From assembly GCA_963204785.1 (NCBI GenBank), contig CAUJHG010000017.1, positions 1-64,000 on the forward strand: 64,000 bases of DNA. The letters run 5' to 3'. The notes beneath the pieces are model-generated. The model was given only the letters and a program-made list of their open reading frames with translations, had not been told where the DNA came from and did no database searches. The stretch comes from Pseudomonadota bacterium. GTDB lineage: Bacteria > Pseudomonadota > Gammaproteobacteria > Burkholderiales > Burkholderiaceae_E. Made by a program: the position numbers and the translations under genes. This document shows, piece after piece, positions 1 to 8,486 of this stretch (within the stretch, counting starts at the first letter, position 1; each line of letters opens with the position of its first letter).

Positions 1-3000
1 GCCATGCCGACGCCCGCGGCCCGCATCTGCGCCAGCAGCGGCTTGACCTCCTGCGCGAGGAAGTCCTCGCTGCGCTTGGCCAGCCGCTTGTGGTACAGCT
101 CCTCGCCAAGGTAGGCGTCGTTCAGATCGGTGACGGTGCCCCCGAGCGCCTTGATGTGGTCCGTGATGCGCTTGAGGTCGATGAACTTGTCCTGGAACTC
201 GTAGACCAGCTTGTCCAGCACCTGAGGGTCGGTCAGGCGCATGACCCGCGACTTCAGGAACTGCCACCGGTTGCGCTGATGGGGCGGCAGCTCGGGGACC
301 TCGTTGGGGCCGAGCGTGGAGCGGCTGAAGGCGGGGGGCGGATTGCCCGGGTTGGCGCTATCGGCGAGAATATCTTGGCCCGCTCCCGATTCGCGACGAG
401 AACGTGTAGGCGCGGATTGCGTAGGCACGGACTGCGTCGCACCCCGCGCCGTGCCGCCGGGCACAGTTTCGAAGCCGGTGAGCAGCCACGAATTTCCACC
501 GGCCCGCCGCACGAGAATTGCCTGCGTGCCATTGAGCTCCACGGTCACGCGCAACGCCTTGCCGACCTCAGCTCGCTTGGTCTCGACGCCACTTGCAATC
601 GTCTCCACGATGCGCTCAGAGAGCATGCGATCCACTTCGGTGGGCGTCATGCCGTCCGCAGCCATCCGTCGTTCGCGGATGTGCTGCAGGCCTCGTTTGG
701 CGTCTCCCCAGACGAAGTCGATCCACCCTATGCCGTTCCTGAACATCGCGCGATGGACGTCCGCGCGTTCCGTCAGCGCCTTGGCCATGGCCGCGCGACC
801 GCGCCGGATGTTCGCTTCGGTGCTCTTCATCGCCGAGCGCGAGAAGAACGGGTCTGCGCCCGCGTCAGCCTTTCCGCCCCGCTCGACGAACTCGCGCGCC
901 GGCAGGATGAAGTCCCGGATGATCTCGTCGTCGGTCACCTGCAGGTTCAACCCCAGACCGCGCAGCCAGGTGCGGATCGCGGCGACCGCGCGACGCACGA
1001 AGCCCAGTTGCGGAGTCGTCTGCGCCATGACCGCCAGCACCTCCTCGGCCGCCTGGCGCCTGCCCGCTTGCGTGTCGGGCAGTCCGTACTCGTCGAGTTT
1101 GGCGCGGATCTCGGCACGACGCACCATCACGATCTGGTCGAGGATGCCGTCGAGCGACGATCCGAACAGACCACGCAGACCGTAGTGCCCCAGCGCTTCG
1201 TGCGCCAGCACGCGCACGACGTCGGCAGGCGTGTCGAGTTGGCCTGCGACCAGGTAGACCTTGCCGCCGTAGAAGAACCCCTCCGGCTCACCGGCGGCGC
1301 CTTGCGACCGCTGCTCGGCGTCGTACTCCCGTACACGCGCGGGGACGCCAGGGTCGGCCATATCGGCCGCCACCACGACCTCCGGGCCGTTGGCCCAGGC
1401 CGCGCGGATGGCGCTGGCGATGCGGGTGACTGCGGGGGCTGAAAGGCCGGTCTCGCTACCGGCGCCGCGGACTAGAGGCGGTTGATCTCGCCCGTCCGAA
1501 TCATCTCGTCCGCCCACGCTGCCGATGCTGCGAACTCGCGCCGCAGCGACTCGAGCTCGGAGGGCGTCAGGTCCCGGACGATCTCGGAGGGAGACGATGA
1601 AGCGAGCTTCGGACTCGGTGAGCCCGTCAAAGCCGTAGCCAAACGTGTTTCGCCACCACGGCTCGATCGAGCCGTAGCGTTCGCGGAGTTGGGCGAGACG
1701 TTCATCGGTGATCGCAATTCTGGCGCTGTAGCCCTTGCCCGTCAACGCCGAGACCAGCAGCACGCGACCGCCGCCGTTCTCGATGTGCGTCTTCAACTGG
1801 GCGAGCGTGCCGCCCTGCGTGAGCGTGTCGTCGAGGATCAGGAAGTCCCCAGGCACGATCTCGCCGGCAAAGCTGGGCGGATTCGCAAGTCGGTGGAACC
1901 CGTCGCTGCCGCCCCGCCCGACCTTGCGCGACTGAAGGATCCCGGTCGCCACCGGAAGCCCGAGTGCATCGCCGAGCACCTTCGCCGCCATGAGCGGAAT
2001 CCGATTGTTCCCCGCAGATTCCACAGCGAGCACCGGCACGATCGTCGGCCGCGCTCCTTCGGGCAGCGCAGCACGCACTTTCTCGACGTACTCGTCGGTT
2101 ACCAGGTCGCGCGCCAGGCGTAGCGCGGCGCGGTCGTCGCCGGCCTTCGCCGCGGCATAGTCCGGGTGTGCCTGTGCGACGCCCTGCTTGTGTCCGAGCA
2201 CTGCGTCTGGGAATCCGATGCCCCGCCCTCGCCGACTGAACATCGCCACCCCGGTTTCCGTCTCCCGCGTCTCGACCGTCTGGAAGAAGTGGTCGAACGC
2301 AGCCCGGATGGTCGGCACCTCAGACGCGCGCGGGTATGGGTAGCTGTCCTCGATCTCGAAGCCGAGTGCCTCCGCGGCAGCCCACGACTTCTCGTCGACG
2401 ATGTTGGCCAGGTAGTCGTTCGAGGCGCCCTGGTCCTGCAGCTTGGCGATCAGGTAGGACTCGAACGCGCGAGCCGACATCTCGTCCTGCGTCGTCCAGT
2501 ATTCCTTCGTGCGCTTGGCATCGAGCTTGGCCGACCGCACGCGAATCCCTGTCGCGCGGATCGCCTTCATCACTTCGCCGAAGGCCGCGACCATCTCCTT
2601 GCGGACAGCACCCCGGTGAACGAACTCAGCCCCCTTCGATGCCAGATCGACGTCGAGCGACTCGGTCATCGTGTCATCGCCCTTGCCGCGCATCCGGGAG
2701 AAGTAGTTGTCCAGCGCGTGCCACCACTCGTGTCCGAGGCTTCCGGCGCCCTCCTTCTTCGTCAGGTTGATGACGACCTTCGTGGGCTCGTAGTGCGCGG
2801 CGGCCGCGTTTGCACCGCCGCTGCCGCGCGCGCCGAACGCCAGGCCGAGCTCGCCGTTCAACGACAACGCCTTCGGGTGCACCCCCAGCACCGCGGCCAT
2901 GTCCATCAGCGCGTCGTAGGCGTCGTTCAGATCCTTCTGCCGGCGCTTCTGCTCGACCCAGTTCCCGAACTCGACCCCGCGGAATTTGAAGGCATCCGAG

Positions 3001-5747
3001 AACATCGCAGGCGTCACGTCCTGGCCGCCGCGATGATCCTCTCCGACACGCGGCTCGTTGGTGTCGCGGCGCTCGCGCGGGAGCTCCTTGAACTTCGCCA
3101 GCCGCTCGACCAGCTCCGCATTGTTCGCGTCCTTGTAGGCCCGCGCCTCCTTGATCGTTGCGAATGGGCCCGCCAGCAGTGCCGGGTTTCGGCCGATCTT
3201 CTTGCCGATCCAGTAACCGTTCGCGCCGCGCTTTGAGAAGATCTCGAACGTCGCCTCCTTGCTGGCCGGCGGGCTGATCTCCATCTCCGCGTACTTGGCC
3301 TTGAACCGGGCGAGCGCCTCTTCGCGCGTCGCGCCGGCGGCCAGTTCGCGCGGCCAGTTGCCAAACGCCGTGGCCGCGGCATCCTTCTCGACGGTCCAGA
3401 CGACCTTCGGGGGGTTGTACTCGATCCCGTTGTGCAGCGAGTACTCGCCGCGGCGGATTCGCACTCCGGACAGCGACTTCCCGTGCCCGACGAGTTCGTA
3501 CAGCTCAGTCCGACCGGCAACATCGGCCAGTCCGCGCGAGGTGTCGGCGGCCTTGTCGAGCATCTCCTTCGCGCGTCGAGCATCGAGCCTGCCATCAACA
3601 GCGCTCACCCCAAGGCCGCGCAGCAGCTTGACCTGCTCGGCCCACGCTTTGAGCTTCCATGCGCGTTTCGGCTTGGCCGGAACCTCGTCGCGAACAGCGT
3701 GCATGAACGCGACTGCCCACGGGTCGGCGCCGCCATCGAGAAGCGCTTGGTAGTCCGGCGCCGGCCAGGTCTTCGACAATGGCTCGGCCGCGACATCCAG
3801 GTCCTCGGCCTGCTGCATGCGGTCCATGAACGAGGCCCAGATGTCCTTTCGTGCGCCTCCGATCTTCTCGCCGAAGTCGCCGATGGGCGCTGCAACCTGT
3901 TCGCGTTTCGGCGTTTCGGAGGCAGGTTCCGGCGAGGTGTTCTCTGGGGCAACAGCTTCCGCGGCGGTCGCCTCGGTGTCTACGGCGGATTCTTTCGTCC
4001 ACCTGGCGTCCCACCGGATCGACTTCACCGTGCGGACCCGCCCCTTGCTCGCAACGTCCAGTTCACCGTCGATCTTCACCACCGGGAAGTCACCGCGCGC
4101 GATAACGGTCCCGGTCACGGTACGGCCGGCGGACAGGAACATGCCCGGCAGGTGCATGCGCACGCGGTCGCCTTCCTCGAGGCCAGCATCCTGCAGCCGT
4201 TTCATGGCCGCGGCCGCGCTGCGAGCCTGCTCCACGTCGTAGAGCGCCTTGATCTGCGGGTAGACCGCTCGGTACTCGGCGGTGGTCGAGAACGCCTTCT
4301 TGCCTCCTGCGGCCTTGCTGCGCTCCTCGATCCATGCCTGTGCGTCGGCATAGGTGGCGAACACCGGCGCGGTCGGCGCCTCGCCGCCGCGCGCAGCGTC
4401 CTTCTGCGCCTGCTCCAGCAGCTCAGGGTACGCGGACAGGACGCGGGCTTCGACCTTCTCTCCGTTCAGCATGGCGCGGCGCACGGCCCGCTTGTGGGCA
4501 CCCCTCGCCGTGATCTCGGCCTCGCGCTTGGTGCCGAAGAACCGACCGCCTTGCACGACAGTCTTGCCGAGGTTCGGGTGATCGAACTCCTCCAGGCCTG
4601 CGTCGAGTTGGGCATCGCCCCAATGGGCAGACCAGCGCCGCGAGCCGGATCCGGAATTGCGGAAGTCCACGCGCTTGACGAACTCGTCCTGCGTCAACGT
4701 CCACGGATTCGGAAGCGCACTCTCTGGGGCGCCTGCGCGAGGTTCATCAGACGCCTCTTTCGCTTCGGCGACGTCGGGCGAGGCATCGACCGGCGCCGCG
4801 AACAGTCCGCCCGCCTCGGGCGCCGCGCCGGTTCCCGCCCGCTCGCGCTTGCGCTGCGCCAGCACGTCGTCGGCGGTCGGCCCGCCGAACATGTCGCCGG
4901 TGTTGTCGCGCTGCTCGGTGCCGCTCGGCGGCGGCTGCAGGAACCCGACCTCGTCGGCCACCGCACGCTCGGCGTCGATCCTGGCGCGGGCCTCGTCCTC
5001 GGTTTGCTCGCCGCGCTCTGCGCGCTCGGCAGCCTGCTGCTGCCGGATGATGTCTTCTGGCGTGGGCGCGGTCAGCGCGAAGTCGTCGACTCGCCCTTCG
5101 CCTTGCCCTTGGACTGCGGCAGCGGAGCCGGCAGCCCCATCGCCTTGATCGCCGCCGCCACCGAGCGCCTCATGCGCGGATTGGCGTCCACCGCGCGCAT
5201 CAGGCTGCGCACCTTCTCGATCGACTCCCCGCTGGGTGTCCTGGACATCGTTGCCATCGCTCGTCCTCCGTCGTGCCTCGTCCAGCAATTGTCCGCGCTG
5301 CGGCGCCTGCGTCGAGCCCAGGAGCGAGCCTTGCTTCGGGTCGCCGAACGATTCCAGCGCGTCGTAGTAGGCTCGCAGGAACTCGGCAATGCGATTGGGT
5401 CGCCGGATGTTGGCGTCCAGCATCCGCAGCAGCGCCGCCGCCTCGTCGCTGTAGCGCGGCCCTTCGATCCCGCCTTGCGCGAGCTCGTCCTCGACCTTCC
5501 ATCCGCGCGCCTTCAGGTTCGACAGCGCCTCGACTGCTTCGATCAGCGCAGGCGCAATGTCGGCATCATGCAGCGCCCCTGCGCGGATCCGGTCACGCGC
5601 CTCGGCGATCGCCGGAGCCGCCCGCACCAACGCCTTGGAGATGTTGCGCAGGCTGTCGTCCAGGAGGAGACCAGACGTGCCAGCACCTGCGCAAAGCAGG
5701 CGTGTCGGCCGCTCCGACCGGCAGCACGACAGTCGACAGGCGCGAAT
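1..5747 (-). CDS. Large polyvalent mobile-element protein (LPD, phosphoribosyltransferase and PBECR-type modules), 5'-damaged and running off the left edge
   Basis: One leftward frame is open for about 1,915 codons with no stop inside the window. Read N to C, it shows: a segment like the C-terminus of DdrB/ParB-type phage proteins (about 5660-5280); a linker; an LPD-like segment (3510-3130); an LPD1-like segment with GHEWWHALDNYF (about 2736-2700); a phosphoribosyltransferase domain with the PRPP-loop motif DDTLTQGGT (about 1833-1806); HEALGH (1202-1185); a PBECR-like nuclease module with IDFVWGD and SWLLTGF (about 760-465); and a helical tail. Polyvalent proteins of this kind are known from phages and conjugative elements, where they are thought to be co-injected and to act against host defences; that role here is inference. 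The frame opens at 5747 with no credible start or RBS, so the 5' part looks lost. A frame conflict lies at 1470-1600. Confidence 0.7.
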   Translation of the reverse strand, partial: MRACRLSCCRSERPTRLLCAGAGTSGLLLDDSLRNISKALVRAAPAIAEARDRIRAGALHDADIAPALIEAVEALSNLKARGWKVEDELAQGGIEGPRYSDEAAALLRMLDANIRRPNRIAEFLRAYYDALESFGDPKQGSLLGSTQAPQRGQLLDEARRRTSDGNDVQDTQRGVDREGAQPDARGGRQSAHEALGGGGDQGDGAAGSAAAVQGQGEGRVDDFALTAPTPEDIIRQQQAAERAERGEQTEDEARARIDAERAVADEVGFLQPPPSGTEQRDNTGDMFGGPTADDVLAQRKRERAGTGAAPEAGGLFAAPVDASPDVAEAKEASDEPRAGAPESALPNPWTLTQDEFVKRVDFRNSGSGSRRWSAHWGDAQLDAGLEEFDHPNLGKTVVQGGRFFGTKREAEITARGAHKRAVRRAMLNGEKVEARVLSAYPELLEQAQKDAARGGEAPTAPVFATYADAQAWIEERSKAAGGKKAFSTTAEYRAVYPQIKALYDVEQARSAAAAMKRLQDAGLEEGDRVRMHLPGMFLSAGRTVTGTVIARGDFPVVKIDGELDVASKGRVRTVKSIRWDARWTKESAVDTEATAAEAVAPENTSPEPASETPKREQVAAPIGDFGEKIGGARKDIWASFMDRMQQAEDLDVAAEPLSKTWPAPDYQALLDGGADPWAVAFMHAVRDEVPAKPKRAWKLKAWAEQVKLLRGLGVSAVDGRLDARRAKEMLDKAADTSRGLADVAGRTELYELVGHGKSLSGVRIRRGEYSLHNGIEYNPPKVVWTVEKDAAATAFGNWPRELAAGATREEALARFKAKYAEMEISPPASKEATFEIFSKRGANGYWIGKKIGRNPALLAGPFATIKEARAYKDANNAELVERLAKFKELPRERRDTNEPRVGEDHRGGQDVTPAMFSDAFKFRGVEFGNWVEQKRRQKDLNDAYDALMDMAAVLGVHPKALSLNGELGLAFGARGSGGANAAAAHYEPTKVVINLTKKEGAGSLGHEWWHALDNYFSRMRGKGDDTMTESLDVDLASKGAEFVHRGAVRKEMVAAFGEVMKAIRATGIRVRSAKLDAKRTKEYWTTQDEMSARAFESYLIAKLQDQGASNDYLANIVDEKSWAAAEALGFEIEDSYPYPRASEVPTIRAAFDHFFQTVETRETETGVAMFSRRGRGIGFPDAVLGHKQGVAQAHPDYAAAKAGDDRAALRLARDLVTDEYVEKVRAALPEGARPTIVPVLAVESAGNNRIPLMAAKVLGDALGLPVATGILQSRKVGRGGSDGFHRLANPPSFAGEIVPGDFLILDDTLTQGGTLAQLKTHIENGGGRVLLVSALTGKGYSARIAITDERLAQLRERYGSIEPWWRNTFGYGFDGLTESEARFIVSLRDRPGPDALRARVAAARVRSIGSVGGRDDSDGRDQPPLVRGAGSETGLSAPAVTRIASAIRAAWANGPEVVVAADMADPGVPARVREYDAEQRSQGAAGEPEGFFYGGKVYLVAGQLDTPADVVRVLAHEALGHYGLRGLFGSSLDGILDQIVMVRRAEIRAKLDEYGLPDTQAGRRQAAEEVLAVMAQTTPQLGFVRRAVAAIRTWLRGLGLNLQVTDDEIIRDFILPAREFVERGGKADAGADPFFSRSAMKSTEANIRRGRAAMAKALTERADVHRAMFRNGIGWIDFVWGDAKRGLQHIRERRMAADGMTPTEVDRMLSERIVETIASGVETKRAEVGKALRVTVELNGTQAILVRRAGGNSWLLTGFETVPGGTARGATQSVPTQSAPTRSRRESGAGQDILADSANPGNPPPAFSRSTLGPNEVPELPPHQRNRWQFLKSRVMRLTDPQVLDKLVYEFQDKFIDLKRITDHIKALGGTVTDLNDAYLGEELYHKRLAKRSEDFLAQEVKPLLAQMRAAGVGM

Positions 5748-5751
5748 TCAC

Positions 5752-6024
5752 TCATGCCGCCACCTCCCCGATCGGCCAGTGCGGCGCGCCCTCGGCGCCG
5801 ATCAGCTCCAGCCAGATCGCTCCCCAGTCGTGCGGACGCAGGTCCCATCGGCGCACCGCGCCCTCGGTGATGCGCTCGATCTGGACGCAGCGCGCGGGCT
5901 CGATCGTGCGCGCGTCGTCCAGCCAGAACTTCGTTGCCTGGTACGACACGCCCAGCGCCCGAGCAAGGGCGCCAAGCCCTCCGGCCAGGTCGGCAGCGGT
6001 CTGAATTGGGTGCATGCCTTGCAT
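5752..6024 (-). CDS. YdaS/Cro-like phage regulator
   Basis: A small helix-turn-helix protein of about 90 residues, transcribed away from the CI-type repressor, in the position of Cro. It contains GLGALARALGVSYQATKFW, a helix-turn-helix, followed by RCVQIERITEGAVRRWDLRP and a DW..IW end. This is the typical layout of the YdaS family of prophage regulators (sometimes called the antitoxin of YdaST). The start is uncertain: ATG at 6024 or 6015, or TTG at 6051. I prefer 6024 because it leaves the operator at 6027-6036 just upstream. Its stop overlaps the next ATG (ATGA at 5752-5755), so it was translationally coupled to the gene that followed it, which is now broken. Confidence 0.75.
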   Translation of the reverse strand: MQGMHPIQTAADLAGGLGALARALGVSYQATKFWLDDARTIEPARCVQIERITEGAVRRWDLRPHDWGAIWLELIGAEGAPHWPIGEVAA

Positions 6025-6026
6025 TG

Positions 6027-6092
6027 AACCATAGTTGCTTGCTGGAGACAACCATGAGCCAACGCATCGCTGCCAATATCCTAACTATGGTT
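6027..6092. promoter_or_regulatory. Divergent repressor/cro control region with two matching operators
   Basis: AACCATAGTT at 6027-6036 and AACTATGGTT at 6083-6092 are exact reverse complements, and each fits the symmetric form AAC-N4-GTT. The first sits between the two divergent genes, upstream of the repressor RBS (GGAG at 6044). The second lies inside the first codons of the repressor gene. Such paired sites are what a dimeric CI/Cro pair would bind, giving autoregulation. Binding itself is inferred. Confidence 0.6.
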
Positions 6093-6791
6093 GACACCAC
6101 CTTTCAGGACAGGCTGAACGAGGCGATGCGAGAGGCGAAGATGGACACCGCCTCGTTGGCAGCCAGACTAGGTATCAGCTACCAGGCGGTACGGAAGGCG
6201 CAGGACGGCAGAACGAAATCGTTGAGCGCGCCCAATAACGCGATCGCGGCCGCCGCGCTCGGCGTGGAATCTACGTGGCTCGCTACAGGCGCAGGGCCGA
6301 AGCGCCCCGCCTCCATCTCCGCCGTTGAGCACATCGGCGAGTACACGTCCAACGCGCAGGTCGAAACCACCCGCCCCTACCCGTCGGGCAACCGCATCCC
6401 GGTGGTGGGCACCGCGCAACTGGGCGACAACGGGCACTTCGTCGAGCTCGAGTACCCGGCTGGCCACGGCGACGGCTGGGTCCACATCGCCAGCCGTGAT
6501 CCGAACGCCTACGCGCTGCGCTGTCGTGGCGACAGCATGAAGCCGCGCATCCGCTCCGGCGAGTTCGTGGTGGTCGAGCCCAACACCGAGCCCTCGCCGG
6601 GCGACGAGGTGCTGGTGAAGGCCGCCGATGGCCGGGTGATGATCAAGACCTACCTCTACCGGCGCGAGGGGCGCGTGCACCTGGTCTCGGTCAACGAGGC
6701 GCACCCCTCGATTGCGCTGGACGAGCGCGAGGTGGCCGCAATGCACTACGTCGGCGCGATCGTCAAGGCCAGCCGCTGGACGACGGGGTGA
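6054..6791 (+). CDS. CI-type phage repressor (HTH plus S24 peptidase domain)
   Basis: A LexA/CI-like prophage repressor of 245 residues. The N-terminus holds a helix-turn-helix (about residues 25-50, with SLAARLGISYQAVRKAQDG). The C-terminal half is an S24 self-cleavage and dimerisation domain: CRGDSMKPRIRSGE carries the nucleophilic Ser, and VMIKTYLYR carries the general-base Lys. VVGTAQLGDNG is the segment where such repressors usually have their cleavage loop. ATG 6054 is chosen for the GGAG six bases upstream; ATG 6087 is an alternative, but it lies inside the second operator. The repressor would hold the element silent and be inactivated by RecA during DNA damage, by analogy with the family. 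Confidence 0.88.
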   Translation: MSQRIAANILTMVDTTFQDRLNEAMREAKMDTASLAARLGISYQAVRKAQDGRTKSLSAPNNAIAAAALGVESTWLATGAGPKRPASISAVEHIGEYTSNAQVETTRPYPSGNRIPVVGTAQLGDNGHFVELEYPAGHGDGWVHIASRDPNAYALRCRGDSMKPRIRSGEFVVVEPNTEPSPGDEVLVKAADGRVMIKTYLYRREGRVHLVSVNEAHPSIALDEREVAAMHYVGAIVKASRWTTG

Positions 6792-7048
6792 GCCAAGCAA
6801 TCCTCTGCCTGCCGAAGGTGTTGCCCGGGGATCTCGTCTGGGCGACGTATCCGACGCATCCCGCCGTGACGCAAATCGAGGTCGGCGTGATGGATGCGTC
6901 CGGGCAACGACTGCGCGGACTACGTGTCACTTTCAGCGTTCGCTTGCCGCCGGAGCGCAAGACCGGAGAGAGCTGGGTGCTGCAGCTCGAGGAGATTGGC
7001 CACGGCCATGGGATGCGACGAGACGCAGGGGAAGCCCTGACTCGATAG
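6788..7048 (+). CDS. Small protein of unknown function downstream of the repressor
   Basis: An 86-residue protein starting at a GTG that overlaps the repressor stop (GTGA), so it is probably co-translated with the repressor. The middle reads as a plausible beta-rich fold (VWATYPTHPAVTQIEVGV, then LRVTFSVRLPP). The last 15 residues or so (GHGHGMRRDAGEAL) look less natural, and the 3' part may be truncated or frame-shifted. I recognise no family. Its position suggests an accessory of the immunity region, but no function can be assigned. Confidence 0.55.
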   Translation: MSQAILCLPKVLPGDLVWATYPTHPAVTQIEVGVMDASGQRLRGLRVTFSVRLPPERKTGESWVLQLEEIGHGHGMRRDAGEALTR

Positions 7049-7112
7049 GATCGCCAGCAGCGCCAGGGCTGAGGCTGGCCGGCGCCGCGCACCGCTTACA
7101 ACGGAAAGGATC

Positions 7113-7433
7113 ATGAAGAGCTTCACCGCCGCGCTCATCTTCACCGCCGCTGTTTCTAGCCAAGCACAAACCTGTGACCCTCACGCACCACTACCAATAT
7201 CTGAAAGCGGCCTGCGTTCGGAGAAAGCAGAACTGCAGCTGCGCCTGACCTTGATCAACCAGCGTCTCGCGGCCATGGGGAGAAGCTCCAATCGAGGAGC
7301 GACTTCCCTGGCTGCACCTGTCACGCAGCCCGCCCCAGCGCAAGGTGCGCTACCTCCTGGCTGTTATGTCGGACCGCGTGGCGGAACCTACACGATCACG
7401 AAGAGCGGCCGGACGAACTATGGCGGATGCTAG
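7113..7433 (+). CDS. Small exported protein with C-terminal GGTYTITKSGRTNYGGC motif
   Basis: A 106-residue protein with a clear signal peptide (MKSFTAALIFTAAVSSQAQ, cleavage after AQA or SQA). A predicted helical stretch follows (KAELQLRLTLINQRLAAM), then a Pro/Ala linker, and it ends in CYVGPRGGTYTITKSGRTNYGGC. That end resembles short Gly/Tyr/Lys modules found at the C-termini of phage and proteobacterial hypothetical proteins. The RBS GGAAAGG is well placed before ATG 7113. Two Cys residues bracket the end module and could form a disulfide in the periplasm. Function is unknown; together with the next lipoprotein it looks like cell-envelope cargo of the element. Confidence 0.65.
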   Translation: MKSFTAALIFTAAVSSQAQTCDPHAPLPISESGLRSEKAELQLRLTLINQRLAAMGRSSNRGATSLAAPVTQPAPAQGALPPGCYVGPRGGTYTITKSGRTNYGGC

Positions 7434-7493
7434 TGGGCAGGCATCCGCCCGGGCTGCCGCACGCAAGAACAACGAGACCATGGAGGGCATCAA

Positions 7494-8486
7494 GTGAGAT
7501 GGGTGGCTGGGGTGGCTGCGCTCGCCATCGCGACTTTTGCCGCAGGTTGCGGCACTCCCTACAATTACATGACCCCGCAAGAGCAGATCAAAGTGGATCT
7601 ACAAGATGCTCGATCCGCGTTCCAGCGTGGACGGGGATCGGATGCGCTGGGCGAACTCGCGCGGGCAACACGCCGGCCTGGGGGCAATGAAGCGCTACGC
7701 AGGTTTCTTGCCGTCGAACCAGAAATCCGGGTACAGGCCATTGCCGCCGCTAGGGCCACCAACCCGGATGGCGCAGATACCTACGCATTGTTCAAAGCAC
7801 TTGAGGACCTTTGGTCTATTGCTGAAGCCGGTCTCCCGGAGAGCCTGCCAGATGCTCAGCGTGTTGATGCCACAGCGGTCAATGCTATCCGCTCCGGGCG
7901 CATTCGGTTTGAATCAGTCCCAGAGGTCAAGCACATCCGAGCATTTTCCAATCCGGACACAAAGTTCGATGTCCTGATAGATGCCATGCTCAACGCCAAA
8001 ACGCCGAGCCCCGGCCTCGCAACAGAGATATCCAGGACTTCCGCAGTTGTGCAGAACCACCCTGCAAAGCGACGTTTCGAAGAACGATTCTCTAGCAGAG
8101 GTTGGAGCGTCGAGGAGTTGCGCGCGCTTCAAGGTGCGGGTCTTCCCCGAGTAGCCGACGCCCTTGCGAAGGCCGAATCCCCCATCAGCTCCGAGCACGC
8201 CCCCTTGGTGAAGAAGGCCTTGGATGCCATCACCCGCGACCTGAAAGACCCCTTCTCGGTCCGCTACCGAGACGTATACCTGAGCAAGCCGCCTGGCGGC
8301 GGCGACGTCATCTGCGGAGAACTGAACGCCAAGAACTCCTACGGTGGATACAACGGGTTCAAACGGTTCTATTCGGATGGCGTGCGCACGGGGCTTGATG
8401 ATCGAGAGCAGGAGCGGCACGTCTTCGACCTTGTGTGGCACGACCTATGCGCTCACCAGGCGGGTGTGGTGACGGGGGTGGAGTGA
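7494..8486 (+). CDS. Lipoprotein of unknown function
   Basis: A 330-residue protein starting at GTG 7494, preceded by GGAGGG at the right distance. Its N-terminus is a lipoprotein signal (about 18 residues ending FAAGC), and no Asp follows the Cys, so the outer membrane is the likely site. The middle is mainly helical with no recognised domain. The last 90 residues (LKDPFSVRYRDVYL, VICGELNAKNSYGGYNGF, KRFYSDG) match a short conserved module seen at the C-terminus of many proteobacterial hypothetical proteins. It lies in the same direction as, and 60 bases after, the small exported protein, so the two may form one unit. Confidence 0.7.
   Translation: MRWVAGVAALAIATFAAGCGTPYNYMTPQEQIKVDLQDARSAFQRGRGSDALGELARATRRPGGNEALRRFLAVEPEIRVQAIAAARATNPDGADTYALFKALEDLWSIAEAGLPESLPDAQRVDATAVNAIRSGRIRFESVPEVKHIRAFSNPDTKFDVLIDAMLNAKTPSPGLATEISRTSAVVQNHPAKRRFEERFSSRGWSVEELRALQGAGLPRVADALAKAESPISSEHAPLVKKALDAITRDLKDPFSVRYRDVYLSKPPGGGDVICGELNAKNSYGGYNGFKRFYSDGVRTGLDDREQERHVFDLVWHDLCAHQAGVVTGVE

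Noticed and set aside
90..5870. Long plus-strand open frames across the left region (up to 812 codons)
   Set aside because: They are antisense to the polyvalent gene, have Arg/His-rich composition without domain signatures, and follow from the high GC content.
5543..6100. A 185-codon minus-strand frame spanning ydaS and the start of the polyvalent gene
   Set aside because: It overlaps the better-supported ydaS frame and becomes noise after the first codons; only its ATG at 5755 is of interest.
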